From contig NC_066284.1 of NCBI RefSeq assembly GCF_905404315.1, forward strand, positions 13,783,001-13,847,000: a DNA stretch of 64,000 bases, given 5' to 3'. This document shows, piece by piece, positions 30,901 through 42,000 of this stretch. The first letter of the stretch is position 1; each line of letters opens with the position of its first letter. The position numbers and the translations under genes are program-made. The notes under the pieces were generated by a model. The model had not been told where the DNA came from. It saw nothing but the letters and a program-made list of their open reading frames with translations, and ran no database searches. This stretch comes from Leptidea sinapis. Taxonomy: Eukaryota; Arthropoda; Insecta; Lepidoptera; Pieridae.

Positions 30901-31548
30901 TGCAAGATCTTGGGATTCCATAAGACCAGAACTACGCCATATCATCCACAGTCGGATGGGATGGTGGAGAGGTTTAACCAAACATTGGAGCGACATCTGG
31001 CAAAAGTAGTGGACAGTCATCAGGATAACTGGGATGAGTACATTCCACTGTTTCTTATGTCGTATAGAAGCGCAATACACGAGACAACAACGGTGACTCC
31101 TGCGTACGCCAATTTCGGAAGGGAATTGAAATTGCCAGCTGATTTACTCTCAGGCTGTCCACCGGATACTCCGAAAAGTATAACAGAATATGTGGATGAG
31201 TTACGGAAAAAGATGGTTGACATCTACGAGGAAATTAGAACAACTGGGCTTAAGGCAAGTGAACGGATGAAGACCCGCTACGATCGAAGAGCTAATATTC
31301 CTAGTTTTGAAGAGAGAACCCTGATTTGGTTACACAATCCTGTAAGGCGAAAGGGGAAGTCTCCAAAGCTCCAACCAAGTTGGGAGGGACCATACAAAAT
31401 AATCACAAGGATAAATGATGTGACTCTCAGGATCCAGCGTACCCCTCGAAGTCCCCCGAAAATCGTACATGTCGATCGGGTGGCTAAGTACTACGGAAGC
31501 AACGATGATCGGGACGATCATGTCTTGGGAGGGGGCAGTGTTGCGTAG
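27907..31548 (+). pseudogene. Gypsy-2 pol: protease, reverse transcriptase, RNase H, integrase; broken
   Basis: The domains run in order. Protease: FTLDTGASRTIV (catalytic Asp-Thr-Gly) and IIGLDFLRNH. Reverse transcriptase: PVVLVKKKDGSTRFCVDYRRLN, STLDLKSGYWQ and VYLDDIIIM (YLDD, near 29320). RNase H: IVDTDASNSGIGGVL and VRTDHAALK. Integrase: a zinc-binding region (GGHLGIRRT, CRKCKSC), then the DDE core in ALDIAGQFP, ELHSDQGRNFES and QSDGMVERFNQTLE, and a C-terminal domain ending VHVDRVAKYYG. There is a frameshift near 29168, a TAG at 29988-29990 in the RNase H, and a frameshift near 30525, so no full polyprotein can be made. The domain order RT-RNaseH-IN is that of Ty3/gypsy. I see no envelope gene. 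Confidence 0.92.
31523..31538 (+). promoter_or_regulatory. Gypsy-2 polypurine tract
   Basis: The run ttgggagggggcag ends exactly at the 3' LTR start. It is the second-strand primer site expected in this position. Confidence 0.8.
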
Positions 31549-32129
31549 CAACTCTTCGAAGTTTATGACGAGAGTTGTCAAACTTCAAGACATTGTTAAT
31601 TTCAACAGCTCCGTCAGCAATACTCGTAGCTCAGCGGAAAAGTGTTTACTTTAGACGCTGTAGACCCGGGTTCGATACACCTACCAGTGTATGGATTTGT
31701 TTGGGTTTTGTAAAGTTAAAGGAAATTTCTAGTAAGTTCAGGATCAAATCGAACAGAAAAAAAGGTATGGAAAATGTGTAAGCAGGATAAAAATAGTTAA
31801 AAGAATTTTCTAGTACAATTTAAATTTAAAGATGGAATGGGAGAATCATTTTGAAAATAGAACGGCTCCGGGGGTATATAAGCCGTACTAAGCGTGGTCT
31901 ACGGCAGTTCTAGTTCTGACTCGAAAGTGTAAAGAAGAAGAAGCAGAAGAAAAGAAGAAGCAGTGAAAAGTGGAAGTGTTCCAAGAAGAAGAAGATAGAA
32001 GAGACGTAGTGTTCAGTGCGGTGTGACGCCGGAGACCGGCGAAGCGCAAGTTCAGAAAAAGTGAACGCAAATAAAGACTCGTTCCTATAAGCGGAGTTTA
32101 TTTCCAATCCCTGACCCACTCCCGTGTCA
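31539..32129 (+). repeat. Gypsy-2 3' LTR with tRNA-like control boxes
   Basis: Same ends as the 5' LTR (TGTTGCGTAGCAAC...CCCGTGTCA), followed by the atat target duplication. Near 31624-31690 it holds a tRNA-like stretch, with TAGCTCAGCGG resembling an A box (31627-31637) and GGTTCGATAC resembling a B box (31669-31678). In the 5' LTR the A-box half is deleted and only the B-box half remains (26175-26184). Few substitutions separate the two LTRs apart from the two indels. Confidence 0.92.
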
Positions 32130-32133
32130 ATAT

Positions 32134-32750
32134 CATAATTTAACTTCAGAATTTTCATGGAAAGAGGTAGTTCCGAGTGAGTTAAGAGAACAGGTAATCA
32201 ACGAAAACCACTCTGACCCTAAAGCTGGACATCTTGGTGTTTTCAAAACGTACCGTCGACTTGCGTTACGCTATTTCTCGCCAGGCATGCATCAGGATGT
32301 AGTGAAATTCATTGGTTCCTGTACTTAGTGCCTTTCGTACAAAGCTCAGAACCATTTAACATTAGGAGAAATGGGTCGCCATAAGCAATGTAGCCGACCA
32401 TTTCAAATGATTTATTTCTATTGACCTAATGGGTCCTCTGCCTGTCAGTAGAAAACAACATAGTTATATTTTAGTAGTCACGTGTTGTTTTTCAAAATTT
32501 TGTTTAATCTTCCCTTTAAGGGCTGCAACATCTACTGCTGTCACTAAGATTCTAGAAGACTCAGTTATTTTAGTTCACGGAGTCCCTCAACCCATCTTCT
32601 TGGACAATGGCAGTCAGTTTATCAGTAAAATCACCGAATCCCTTTTTAAACAATATAACATTCCCAATATATTTTATACCCCTAAATACACACCTCAAGT
32701 GAACAGTGTCCAACGTTACAACCGGACAATTCGATGACTCCTACGTAAAT
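32134..32750 (+). pseudogene. Gypsy-1 integrase fragment
   Basis: Picks up the Gypsy-1 pol line interrupted at 15437. The zinc-binding domain shows NHSDPKAGHLGVF and, after a TAG, CLSYKAQN. The DDE core shows SIDLMGPLP in one frame, then VPQPIFLDNGSQF. In QVNSVQRYNRT the usual Glu of the third catalytic position reads Gln. Two frame or stop lesions lie at about 32326 and 32410. The frame ends at about 32737, and the C-terminal integrase domain is missing. Beyond it the sequence becomes unrelated AT-rich DNA. This is the clearest evidence that LINE-A copy 2 and Gypsy-2 both sit inside Gypsy-1. Confidence 0.85.
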
Positions 32751-33900
32751 AATCGTATCCCACAAAACTGCCATTTTTACTTTTTTGTATTTTCTTAATG
32801 AACTAAATGAGTACTAAAAACTGTGTAAATTTCAAAATCAAATAATAAAGAATAAGGCTTTTATGTTTTAGTCTTCTATCGTATGTTGTTTTTCCATTGT
32901 AACTGATTGTATTTATTCTGGCTATACTTTACGCGGGAGGAGTGTGCGGATGAGGTGAAGCGCTGCGTATCGTATGTATCACATACCGGTTAATACGTTG
33001 AACTTGCACATGCTCTTATCACAAATTTTATTTAATTTGATTTGATAATTATTGATTGGTTTTACATTGAGCATTTAGCATTGAGAAAGTCAAATATTAT
33101 AAAATATTCCCGAGCATAAAAACCCTATTATATTGCTTGTGGATCGGTCTGAAATGCCTTGAACGTTTGTGACGTTGTACATAAAACTGAAGAGGATCTC
33201 TGCATTTCAAATAATAACACTGGAAACAGACTATTGGATAAGTATTTTTAACGTTTTTTATGATTTTTACTCGTAGATTACAAAAATACCGTTTTTAGTA
33301 ATACTTATCAATCAAATCAAGTAAGACTATGGTTAGTATCACTTACGATGGTTAGTATCTTCTAAAATTATATCGTATGTAACTCAAACAATTTTTTACG
33401 TCGTTCATTATAAAAAGTTATTTATAGTATCTAATACTTACACTTTTTTACTTTGTTCGCATAAGAGTGTAAACTATCGTATATAAAACTTAACATAATA
33501 CGTTGCTTTATCTCTTATCGTAACTAGCAATACGATAGTATACATGGAACTCTTTAAAATTATGGTGTCGTAAGTCAGATTTTCTTTTGTTTCAGACTCT
33601 CCATTTCCAACCTAGGCCGACCTTATTGAACTTACAGTCCTTTCTGAACTTTTGGGTGAAAATTTAGCATGATGTACTCCACCATTATTGACGTGTCTAA
33701 CTATTTATGATAATGGTTAATATGATGTTAGTCTTAATTAAGGTATTAATTTATTTTTTATTTTTAGTAAATATTGTTATACTCTGATTTAAGATGAAGA
33801 ATTATTCGACATTATTACATCGTCCACGAATAGGTAGCACCTAGAAGGTACATCAGCAGAAAATAATAAGGCTGTAAATAATAGCGTGACACCTTCTTCT
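32751..33900 (+). other. AT-rich stretch with no recognisable gene
   Basis: No frame of convincing length or similarity on either strand. It begins where Gypsy-1 integrase ends, so it is either an insertion there or flank brought in by rearrangement. Confidence 0.6.
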
Positions 33901-35390
33901 TCTCCTAGCTGCTCTATTAATCATTACTGATTGCACTAACGAATTTTTGTCTGTACTTTATCGAAGCTATTGCTTTACAAGAACCGCTGTCCCAGCATTC
34001 CGTTTTTTCCTGCTATTCAGCACCTCAATCAAATACAGCACTGTGTCAACTTAAGTCAAAATTTTAAGAGGAGAGTTTATATCCATATTGAATTTCGTCG
34101 TAAATACACAATTCAATGTAAATTACCTTTTCCTGATTGTGAAAAGAATACCATAGTCAATATATATAATATGTGTATAAAGCAGTTTCTAGTGACACTT
34201 GGGATTAATGAGCAATTTGTGTATACCACAATAATTAAAACCAACTTATGAAGTGGAACTTTAGAAAATGATGTATTATGATCGAAGTAAGAACGAAAAC
34301 CACCCCCGCATAGTTATAGATGACGTTAAGGAAAGTGTTATCATTCATTAAATAACTCACTGTATAAGAAAAGACACATCAAAAATGTATTTAGATGGTG
34401 ATTGAAACTTTCGAAAGTTATTCGTTATTTATAAGGAATGGTTGAATCCTTTGTTTGAAATTGAGTTTCTTTATCTCAAAAAATTACTAATGTGACATAT
34501 GCCATAAACCCACGCTTATAATTACCACAAATAAATAACGTGAGGTCATAAAATTCATATTTCTAATAAATCATACGACGGGCGCTAAAAACAGCAGACA
34601 AAAAAGAGGCAATATCATCTGAAGGCAAAATTATAGCAGCCACGTTTGATTTTCAAAAAGTTTCAATCTCGCCCTGTGGGTTAATTAGTGTCTTTTATTA
34701 TAAACAAAAGTTAGGGACTACTAATTTTACCGTAATTGATCTTGTGGGTGAAGGAAAAAGAGGAGCAAACGAAGTGGCTAGTTGTTAAACGGATTTTGTA
34801 GCAAATGATATGCAAGGTGGGTCAGTGGAGTTTTGGTTTTTCTCACACAACTGTAATGGCCAAAATTGGAACCGCATGATCGCTGCATAATATGTTTTTG
34901 GCAGAAAAGTATAATATAACGATCAAACATACCTTTCAAGAGAAAGACACAATCAGCAAGAAGGAGACAGCGTGCATTCATTAGAGGAGAATATAAAAAA
35001 TAAATGAATGTATAAACTCCTTTTGAATGGTTTACATTTGTCCGGTGGGATAAAACAGATGAAAGACCCTACAAGGTAAAAATAAGGGAAATACTTTACA
35101 GGGTGATACTGTTCGGTAGACTAAGATTACGAGATTGAAAATACTTGCTGGAGAACCTAATTATATTATGTATAAATATGATTTGAATGAACAATTGAAG
35201 GAGTATATGGTACTTGTGAGAAAAATTAATACCCGGCGCCGACAGCAAATCAACATTCCAGTAAAGCCACTTTACAATAATGTATCTCCGATAGCTCTAG
35301 CAAAAAACTGATTTGATTAGTGCTAGCGGTGTTATTCCGGCCTTCCATTAAAAACTTCAACCTTTAGAAATACTTATGAAATGGATTTAG
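33901..35390 (+). pseudogene. Decayed transposase-like gene of an arthropod repeat family
   Basis: Short pieces in shifting + frames recall a widespread family of insect and cnidarian repeat proteins. Their core reads FDLQ...P...S.FYYKRKL...N, then NE..S, then SDNCGGQNKN. Here I see ATFDFQKVSISPCGLISVFY with YKQKLGTTNFTVIDL (about 34646-34740), GANEVAS (about 34765), SHNCNGQNWNR (about 34845) and DSVHS (about 34968). Farther on come a Lys-rich part and SASGVIPAFH (about 35320). Earlier, CEKNTIVNIYNMC fits the N-terminal part. Stops interrupt it throughout. I recognise the family by these phrases only, and the transposon superfamily is not certain. Confidence 0.5.
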
Positions 35391-36014
35391 ACTAAGATAT
35401 TTATATGTTTTCTTAGGTTTATAGAAAATACCTACGCGATAATAATTACGCGATCTCTTTTAGTCTTGATTATCCTAAGTACAAGAAATCCTTAAATTAT
35501 GTTTTCCATTGTTGTGTGATAGTTAATGAGCATACATGTGCTCTTCTATAGTTTTTGCTACTTTTGCAGACACCTACAAACTAAATGTAACTCAATTTAA
35601 CTACTAGATTTCTCATATAAAATAAATATAAAATAATAGTAAAAAACTTATAATAAATGCTTAATATAAAGACTATTATATAAAAATGTGATGCTAAATT
35701 GTAAGACTAGCACTCTATTGGTAGAATATCTAGTATTAACATTAAGCTTTTATACTATATTATCACCATATTATCACTGTGATTAAAGAAAACTAATAGT
35801 AATTATATAAAAATAAAAGAAATTTTTATTAGTTTGTTAAAGATGACAATTACACAAAAAATATTTCTTTTCGTTTTGACCTATAATTGTTTTTATTCTA
35901 GTTATATTCATAGAAAACAAAATGATCGAAAGTTAATTTTGGTCACTAACTATTATTGTATAAGAAACGTTCTCTTCAAAATAAATATTACAAAGTAAAC
36001 TCGACTGTTTTTTA
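35391..36014. other. AT-rich stretch with no recognisable gene
   Basis: Nothing supported on either strand. Poly-A/T-rich intergenic-like DNA. Confidence 0.6.
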
Positions 36015-36335
36015 ATGAAAATAAAGGACGAAGGAGCAGTACGTTCAGCTGATGATAATTGATACGCCCGACCCATTACTATGTAGTGCCGCTTGCAGGA
36101 TTCTTGAAAAACCCAAATATTTTGAGCGGCTACTAATTACTACTACAATTACGCCTTGAGACATAAGATGTTTTAATTCTCATTTGCCCGGTAATATCAT
36201 ACTACTAGCTACGGCGCCCCACAGATCGAAACACAGTACTGTTTACAAATTACTGCTTCACGCCAGAAATAGGCGCCGTTGTGGTACCCATAACTAGCTG
36301 GCATCCTGTGCAAAAGAGCCTCCCACTGTTTTTTA
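36015..36335 (-). repeat. Dispersed moth-type repeat, copy 1
   Basis: Shares long blocks with 48462-48790 in the opposite orientation: the cagctgatggtaattgatac-type end, the agaatcctgagcggc-type block, ggcgccgt, and the end reading gcacaggatgcc on the - strand. I associate this non-coding unit with moth genomes. There is no coding capacity; whether it is SINE- or MITE-like is unclear. Confidence 0.6.
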
Positions 36336-36653
36336 CAATCTTATTTTAACTATTGAATTATGATACTTAATATCCAGCTGACAAATTTTAAGATTATTAT
36401 AATTATAAATACAATTTTAAAAGCTAATCATCACTTACAATATCAAAATAAAATACTATGTCTGAAGTAAATCATAGCATGTGTATGTTATCTAAATTTA
36501 TTTAAATAAGATCATTGTAAACTACCGCAAGTTTTATATACGATATTCCAATAAAATTTCAACCAGGCGTAAAAAATCGTAAGTATGACATACTATTCCT
36601 TTACCATATGCATATCCGATGTAAACTGTCGTAACTGCAATATTTAAAAAACT
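36336..36653. other. AT-rich stretch up to an inversion breakpoint
   Basis: No gene visible. It ends abruptly against LINE-A sequence at about 36654. Confidence 0.6.
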
Positions 36654-36988
36654 ACAGGAACGACGGCGGGTCGTCCCGGACAGCCTCGAGCCTGCTGGCC
36701 AGGGCTGTGATTTCATCTATGTCGAACAGCTCTGACAGCTCGAACATGAAGGCAAAGGCGCTGCCGCCTTGGTTGCCTGTTGCCGCGGACGCGGGCGCCG
36801 GTGGCCTCGGTCGCGGGACCGACGCCGCCGGGCGGGACGCTAGCGGTGGCCGGAGGGGCGCGGGGGCCGCGAGAGTGGCCTCTGTGGCAGCGTTGGCAGC
36901 CGGAGGAGACCTAGCCCAGGCGTTTACCTTAGGAGGCGGCGCAGGTTTGAAGGTCGGAGTGAACTCCACCTTCTCTGCTCTGCCTTTC
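36654..36988 (-). mobile_element. LINE-A copy 3, 5' fragment (ORF1 tail), inverted
   Basis: This matches the ORF1 tail in copy 1 (about 9145-9476), from GRAEKVEFTPTF to the acidic helix before the ORF1 end. At 36988 it joins LINE-B inside the target sequence gtcgacgagaa. The same target sequence follows the poly-A of the other LINE-A piece at 42372. It is therefore the 5'-truncated start of copy 3, separated from its 3' part by an inversion. About 250 bp between the two parts are missing. Confidence 0.85.
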
Positions 36989-38117
36989 TCGTCGACACTA
37001 TCCCGGGACATGTTGGCACGGCCGGTGTAGGAAGCATATCCTGTGCTGTCGTCTGCATAGCAATGATTATTGATGATTTGCAGCATATCATTGATATGCA
37101 GAAGAAACAGCGTAGTTTTGCTATAAGCGCTTTATACCACACCCGATCGAAGGCCTTCGCTATGACTAAACTCACCGCCAACGCCTTCGACTCAACCGCT
37201 TGCGCCCATTTATGGGTGAGGTATGCAAGAAGATCACCAGCTGAGCGACCCTGACGGAAACCGTACTGGCAGTCGCTGATCAGCTGGTGCCCTTCTAGAT
37301 ATCCCAAGAGCTGGCGGTTGATGATCGACTCCATTACTTTGGAGAAAATGGAGGTAATGGCAATGGGGCGGTAGTTGCACGGATCTGAGCGTACACCTTT
37401 CTAAGGGATCAGGTGCACTAAAGCCGCCTTCCATAATTTCAGGATTACGCCTATGAGTAGGAGAGCCAGACAAGACGGGTAAGGACCGGCGCCAGTTCCG
37501 GAGCACATGTCCGCAGCACTATCGGTGGAATGCCATCGGGCCCGCTCGATTTGTGAATGTCCAAGGTGAGAAGCGCCTTAAGCACGGCGCCATGCCGGAT
37601 TTTTACCTCCGACATGTATGACTCGCACCACGGAATATGCAGTGGTGGTGCACCTTGGTCATCCAGAGTCGAGTTGGACGTGAAGAGGGAGCCCAGGAGA
37701 TTAGCTTTCTCTTTCGCGTCATAAGCCAGCGAGTCATCATCCCTGTGCAGTGGTGGAATGGCTGGCTGGCAGAAGTTTCCTTGGACAGCCTTGGCGAGCG
37801 ACCAGAACGCACGAGTTCCCGAGGGAAGGCGTGCAAGTCTCTCGCCTATTCTGCCAATGTGCTTCGACTTCGCGTCAGCAATAACTCTTTTGAAGGACCT
37901 GGAGGCATGATTTAAGTGTTTTTTAAGTTCGCTGGAATTCACATCCTTAGATACCACCGCATTGACCCAAGCCTGCTTTCGGCGAGAGGCCATTTTGCAG
38001 GAGCGGTCAAACCATGGTTGGGACCTGCCACTGATAGGCACAGAGGAGGATGGAATGAAGAGTTTCATACCTTGCAGTACCACATCAGCAACAGCGTCAG
38101 CAGCGGCATCTGGATCT
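36989..38117 (-). pseudogene. LINE-B middle part: linker and reverse transcriptase
   Basis: On the - strand, starting at the Gypsy-1 LTR edge: PDAAADAV, FIPSSSVPISGRSQPWFDRSC, then KSSGPDGIPPIVLRTCAP (polymerase entry), STIINRQLLGYL-like ESIINRQL, DCQYGFRQGRSAGDLL, AFDRVWYKAL and HCYADDSTGYAS (YADD catalytic pair). Frameshifts lie near 37400 and 37100, and part of the fingers-to-palm region is missing before YADD. The line ends DSVDE and continues in frame with NWIKLVSE at 42381, on the other side of LINE-A copy 3. The enzyme belongs to the same LINE as 3743-4770. Confidence 0.85.
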
Positions 38118-39049
38118 TGCTACGGTTACGGGGGGTTTAAATGAAACTACCCGTACCGGCCTTTAAATGATGTTTATTAACAATAATTAAAATAAAATTT
38201 GAGCAAGGGTCGTAGGGTGTATTGTTGGTTGATCTAGTTCACCCTTTATAGCTCGGTACTCCCCTGACGTTGAAGACGCCGGTGCAGGCCCCTCAGCTGG
38301 AGGTTATGACTCGACGTGTCACAGGTGATTTCGGATTCTCGGTGTCCGGGTAACTAATCACCGGAACTTGGTGGAATTATATCCTTTAACGTTCAAAAAT
38401 CTCATCCTGGAACACTGTGAATGATGTCCACAGTTAATACCACATTCTTATGTCTCCGCTGATTGTGAACCACGTGCATCCGTGTCTATCATTAAGGGTG
38501 AAGCCGTAAGCAGGAGGTGTAGTTGTTCACAATCAGAAAGGAGTTACAATAATAAAAAAGAAAAGAAAGCGAAAGCAAAGAAAGAATAATTAATTTTGAA
38601 AAGAAAATTAAATGTTTGCTAAAATACTACATTTTAAAATAACTACTACAAAATTTTACAATTACTCAAATAATATTAACACGTGTCCAACACTTACCCT
38701 ATCAGGGTGACGATAATCTTTGAAACTTATTTTTATATTATGTTAAGACTACAGGTGATCAAAAAAATAATATAACTTAGGTATTTTACGGCAAACGTGA
38801 TAAGTCACTGCACATAATATAATGACGTGTTGCTATTACCGAGCGCAGCCGTGGTATGGCGATAGCCGGGAGACGGGTGACGCGAGCGAGCCATGCATTT
38901 TTTATGAACAGCAAAAAAACTCGCCTACACTCGCGCACAAAAGTGTTAACGTTTTATTATTTATAAGTTTTATTATTTTATGTCATTAGGTTATTTTTAT
39001 TTCATTATTTTATATAAAATAACATATGTAATGTAGATACAACGTTACA
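38118..39049 (-). repeat. Gypsy-1 3' LTR (about 930 bp)
   Basis: Partner of 2813-3742. It is the 3' LTR because, on the - strand, the purine run gaggggggt stands directly in front of it, and LINE-B follows it after AGAT. It is now 34 kb from its partner and in an order that a simple Gypsy element cannot produce, which points to later rearrangement. Confidence 0.88.
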
Positions 39050-39062
39050 ATACCCCCCTCGC
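39050..39062 (-). promoter_or_regulatory. Gypsy-1 polypurine tract
   Basis: On the - strand gcgaggggggtat ends at the LTR start. It is the expected plus-strand primer. A few bases farther out the internal Gypsy-1 sequence stops at about 39090 and LINE-A copy 3 begins. Confidence 0.75.
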
Positions 39063-39090
39063 TACGAAAGGATTTTATTATTAAAAAAAA

Positions 39091-42000
39091 TCGCTAATTA
39101 CAACTTAGTTAGAAATGATCGCACCACCCGCATGGGCGGTACCCTCATTTATTTTAAAAGGTCTCTACACTGTATACCTATAGATCCTCCGGTCCTCACT
39201 AACGTCGAGGCCTCTGCCATCCGAGTCAGTATGGCGAATCACCAGCCGATCACTGTTATTTCAGCTTATCTTCCGCTCAACAAACAAGTATTAGACTATC
39301 TGTATATAGAAGCATTACTCGGCCACGGGGCCGCAGTCATAGTGGGCGGCGATCTTAACGCCAAACATTCCAGCTGGAACAGTAGAGCCACAAATAGAAA
39401 CGGAATCTTATTAGATTCGCTGACAGACAAGCTGAACTTTTCAGTAATAGCACCCGACGAACCAACACGTTATCCGGATAACGTCGCGCACCGACCCGAC
39501 ATTCTAAACGTTGCGTTACTTAATAACGTAATGCTCAATGTAAACTAAATCGAGGTTTTTCACGAATTAGAGTCAGACCACCGGCCCGTCGTCCTAAATC
39601 TAGGCACACCGGTTAACTTTCAACCACCGACGAAAACAGTGATCGACTGGCAACGGCTGGAAAAGGATCTCAAGTCTATCAAGTCCGACGACCTTGACCT
39701 TATACCGGACGTCATCGACTCGGTCGACACGGCTCACAGTGCTATCTCTCATGTGACGTCACATATACAGAATAGGAACAAGTCCTGCTCCAGGCAGGTT
39801 CCGACGATGCAACCGCATCGCCTAAACCTGCCTCCAGAGGTCAGGAACTTACTCACACAGAAGCACAGAGCCACTAGACTTTACGATAGGTATCCGTCGG
39901 TCGAGAATAGGCGCCACCTCCGCTACCTACAGCGGGTGGTACGGGAACGTATCGCGGAACTCCGCGGCGAACGTTGGGACCGCTTGCTCGGCAACCTAAA
40001 GCCATCACATGTGGCTTTCTGGAAGCTGCCTCGCGCGTTCAAACAGGAGCCGCCCACTGTCATGCCTCCTTTGGACAGACCGGGACTGCAGCCGGCGCTC
40101 GATGACGATGAGAAGGCTGAATGCCTCGCCGATAGTCTCGAGAGTCAGTGCTCTCCAAATGCAGCAGCCGACCCGACACACGTTGACGAAGTTGATCGTG
40201 AAGTTGAACGTCGCTCCGCTCTGAGCCCTTCAGGCGATGTAATATAACCCACCTCTTACGAAGAGGTGAAGCTAATCATTAAGGAGCTTAACTCCAAGTA
40301 GGTCCCGGGGCCCGACACTATAAACAATAGGGTTCTTAAAATCCTACCCTCGACTCTTATTACTTTATTGGTTACCATTTTTAATATTCTATTGTCTAAC
40401 AGCGCGTTCCCCGAACAATGGAAGGATTCCATTGTTATCGGTATCCCAAAACCCAATAAACCTAAAGCTAATCCGAGTAGCTATAGGCCTATTAGCTTAA
40501 TTAACTCGATCGGGAAACTTTACGAAAGATTATTTCTCGCGCGTCTTAATCGTAACATCGCGGAGCTCAACCTGATACCCGACATACAGTTCGGATTCAG
40601 AACCGCTCACTCGTGTCCCCAGCAGGCTCACCGACTCACCGAGAACATTCTCGTACGGCGTCAACTTCACGCTACCACGGCAGTCGTGTTTTTCGATGTC
40701 GCGAAGGCATTCGACAAGGTATGGCACAACGGCTTAGTATTCAAGCTGTATCAACTGGGAGTGCCAGACAGGCTCATGCGCATCATACGAGCCTACCTTA
40801 CTGATCGCTCCTTCCGATATCGAGTAGAGGGCACCCTATCCTCACCCAGACCCATCAGGTCTGGCGTGCCACAGGGTTCAGTCCTCTCTCCCACTCTTTT
40901 CTCGCTCTTCACGAGCGACGTTCCCAAGTTTCCGAGTGTCCAGCTCGCTCAGTACGCTGACGATACGGCACTCTACTTTGGCTCCGCTGGAACATTAAAG
41001 TGCTTCAAGCCGCCGTCGATGAACTAGGCAACTGGTTCAGAAAATGGCGGATTGAAGTGAACCCCACCAAGAGTGCAGCGGTACTCTTCGGTAACGCGAA
41101 TAGCATCCGCACAAAAAACCACCGACCGACGTCATTCAATTGTATGAAACACCCATACCGTGGGTGAAGGATTACAAATACTTTGGAGTCACGTTCAACA
41201 GCAATATGAACTTCAAGAAACATATTGATAGGGTATGCAATTGAGCCCGATTTGTCCTCAGTCGCCTTTATCCACTTGTGTGTGGGCGAAGCAAACTTCC
41301 GCTCAAACACAAAGTGACGCTGTACAAAACCATCGTACGGCCCATACTGTCATACGCAAGCGTCGTTTTTGCACACACCCGACCGAGCTACTTACGTCGT
41401 TTGCAAGTAGCTCAAAATAAATTCACGCGCATGGCAACCGGAGCCCCGTGGTTCATCCGAAACGTTGACCTTCACCGCGACCTAGAGCTTCCGACGATAG
41501 CTCAACACTTTAAAGAGATCTCGCGACGCTTCTTTGACAAGGCGCCTAACCATCCCAACATCTTGGTTAGGAAGGCATGCGGGTACACCCCCCTTCACCA
41601 TAGTCTCAACCCAATAAGACGTCCCAGACACGTAACGGTAGACCCGGATGACGACATCACCATCGCGAACACGACACCCACACAAACACCGACACAGACA
41701 CGCACACACCGCCTTCGCAGGCGTAGGCGCGGTCAACCACCGCAAACCACTGGCACTCGTCACTCTGACGATGGCCAGCGGCCCGCACCCTAGATACACC
41801 ACACATTGTTTTGATACCCGACGAGACGTTAGTCCTCGTCCTGTAATCGTTTCACTACACTCACTCACACACGGACTGACTGACGGACTGACATACACCA
41901 CTTACACAATCACAAACACACTCCACAAACAGACACAAACATACATGCACACTAACATTTACACTACTTACACACATACAAACATACATACATACAATCA

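Noticed and set aside
33470..36545. Inverted pair atcgtatataaaactt at about 33475 and 36530 as transposon ends around the decayed transposase-like gene
   Set aside because: Sixteen AT-rich bases in a low-complexity region with no matching extension or target duplication. Not enough.
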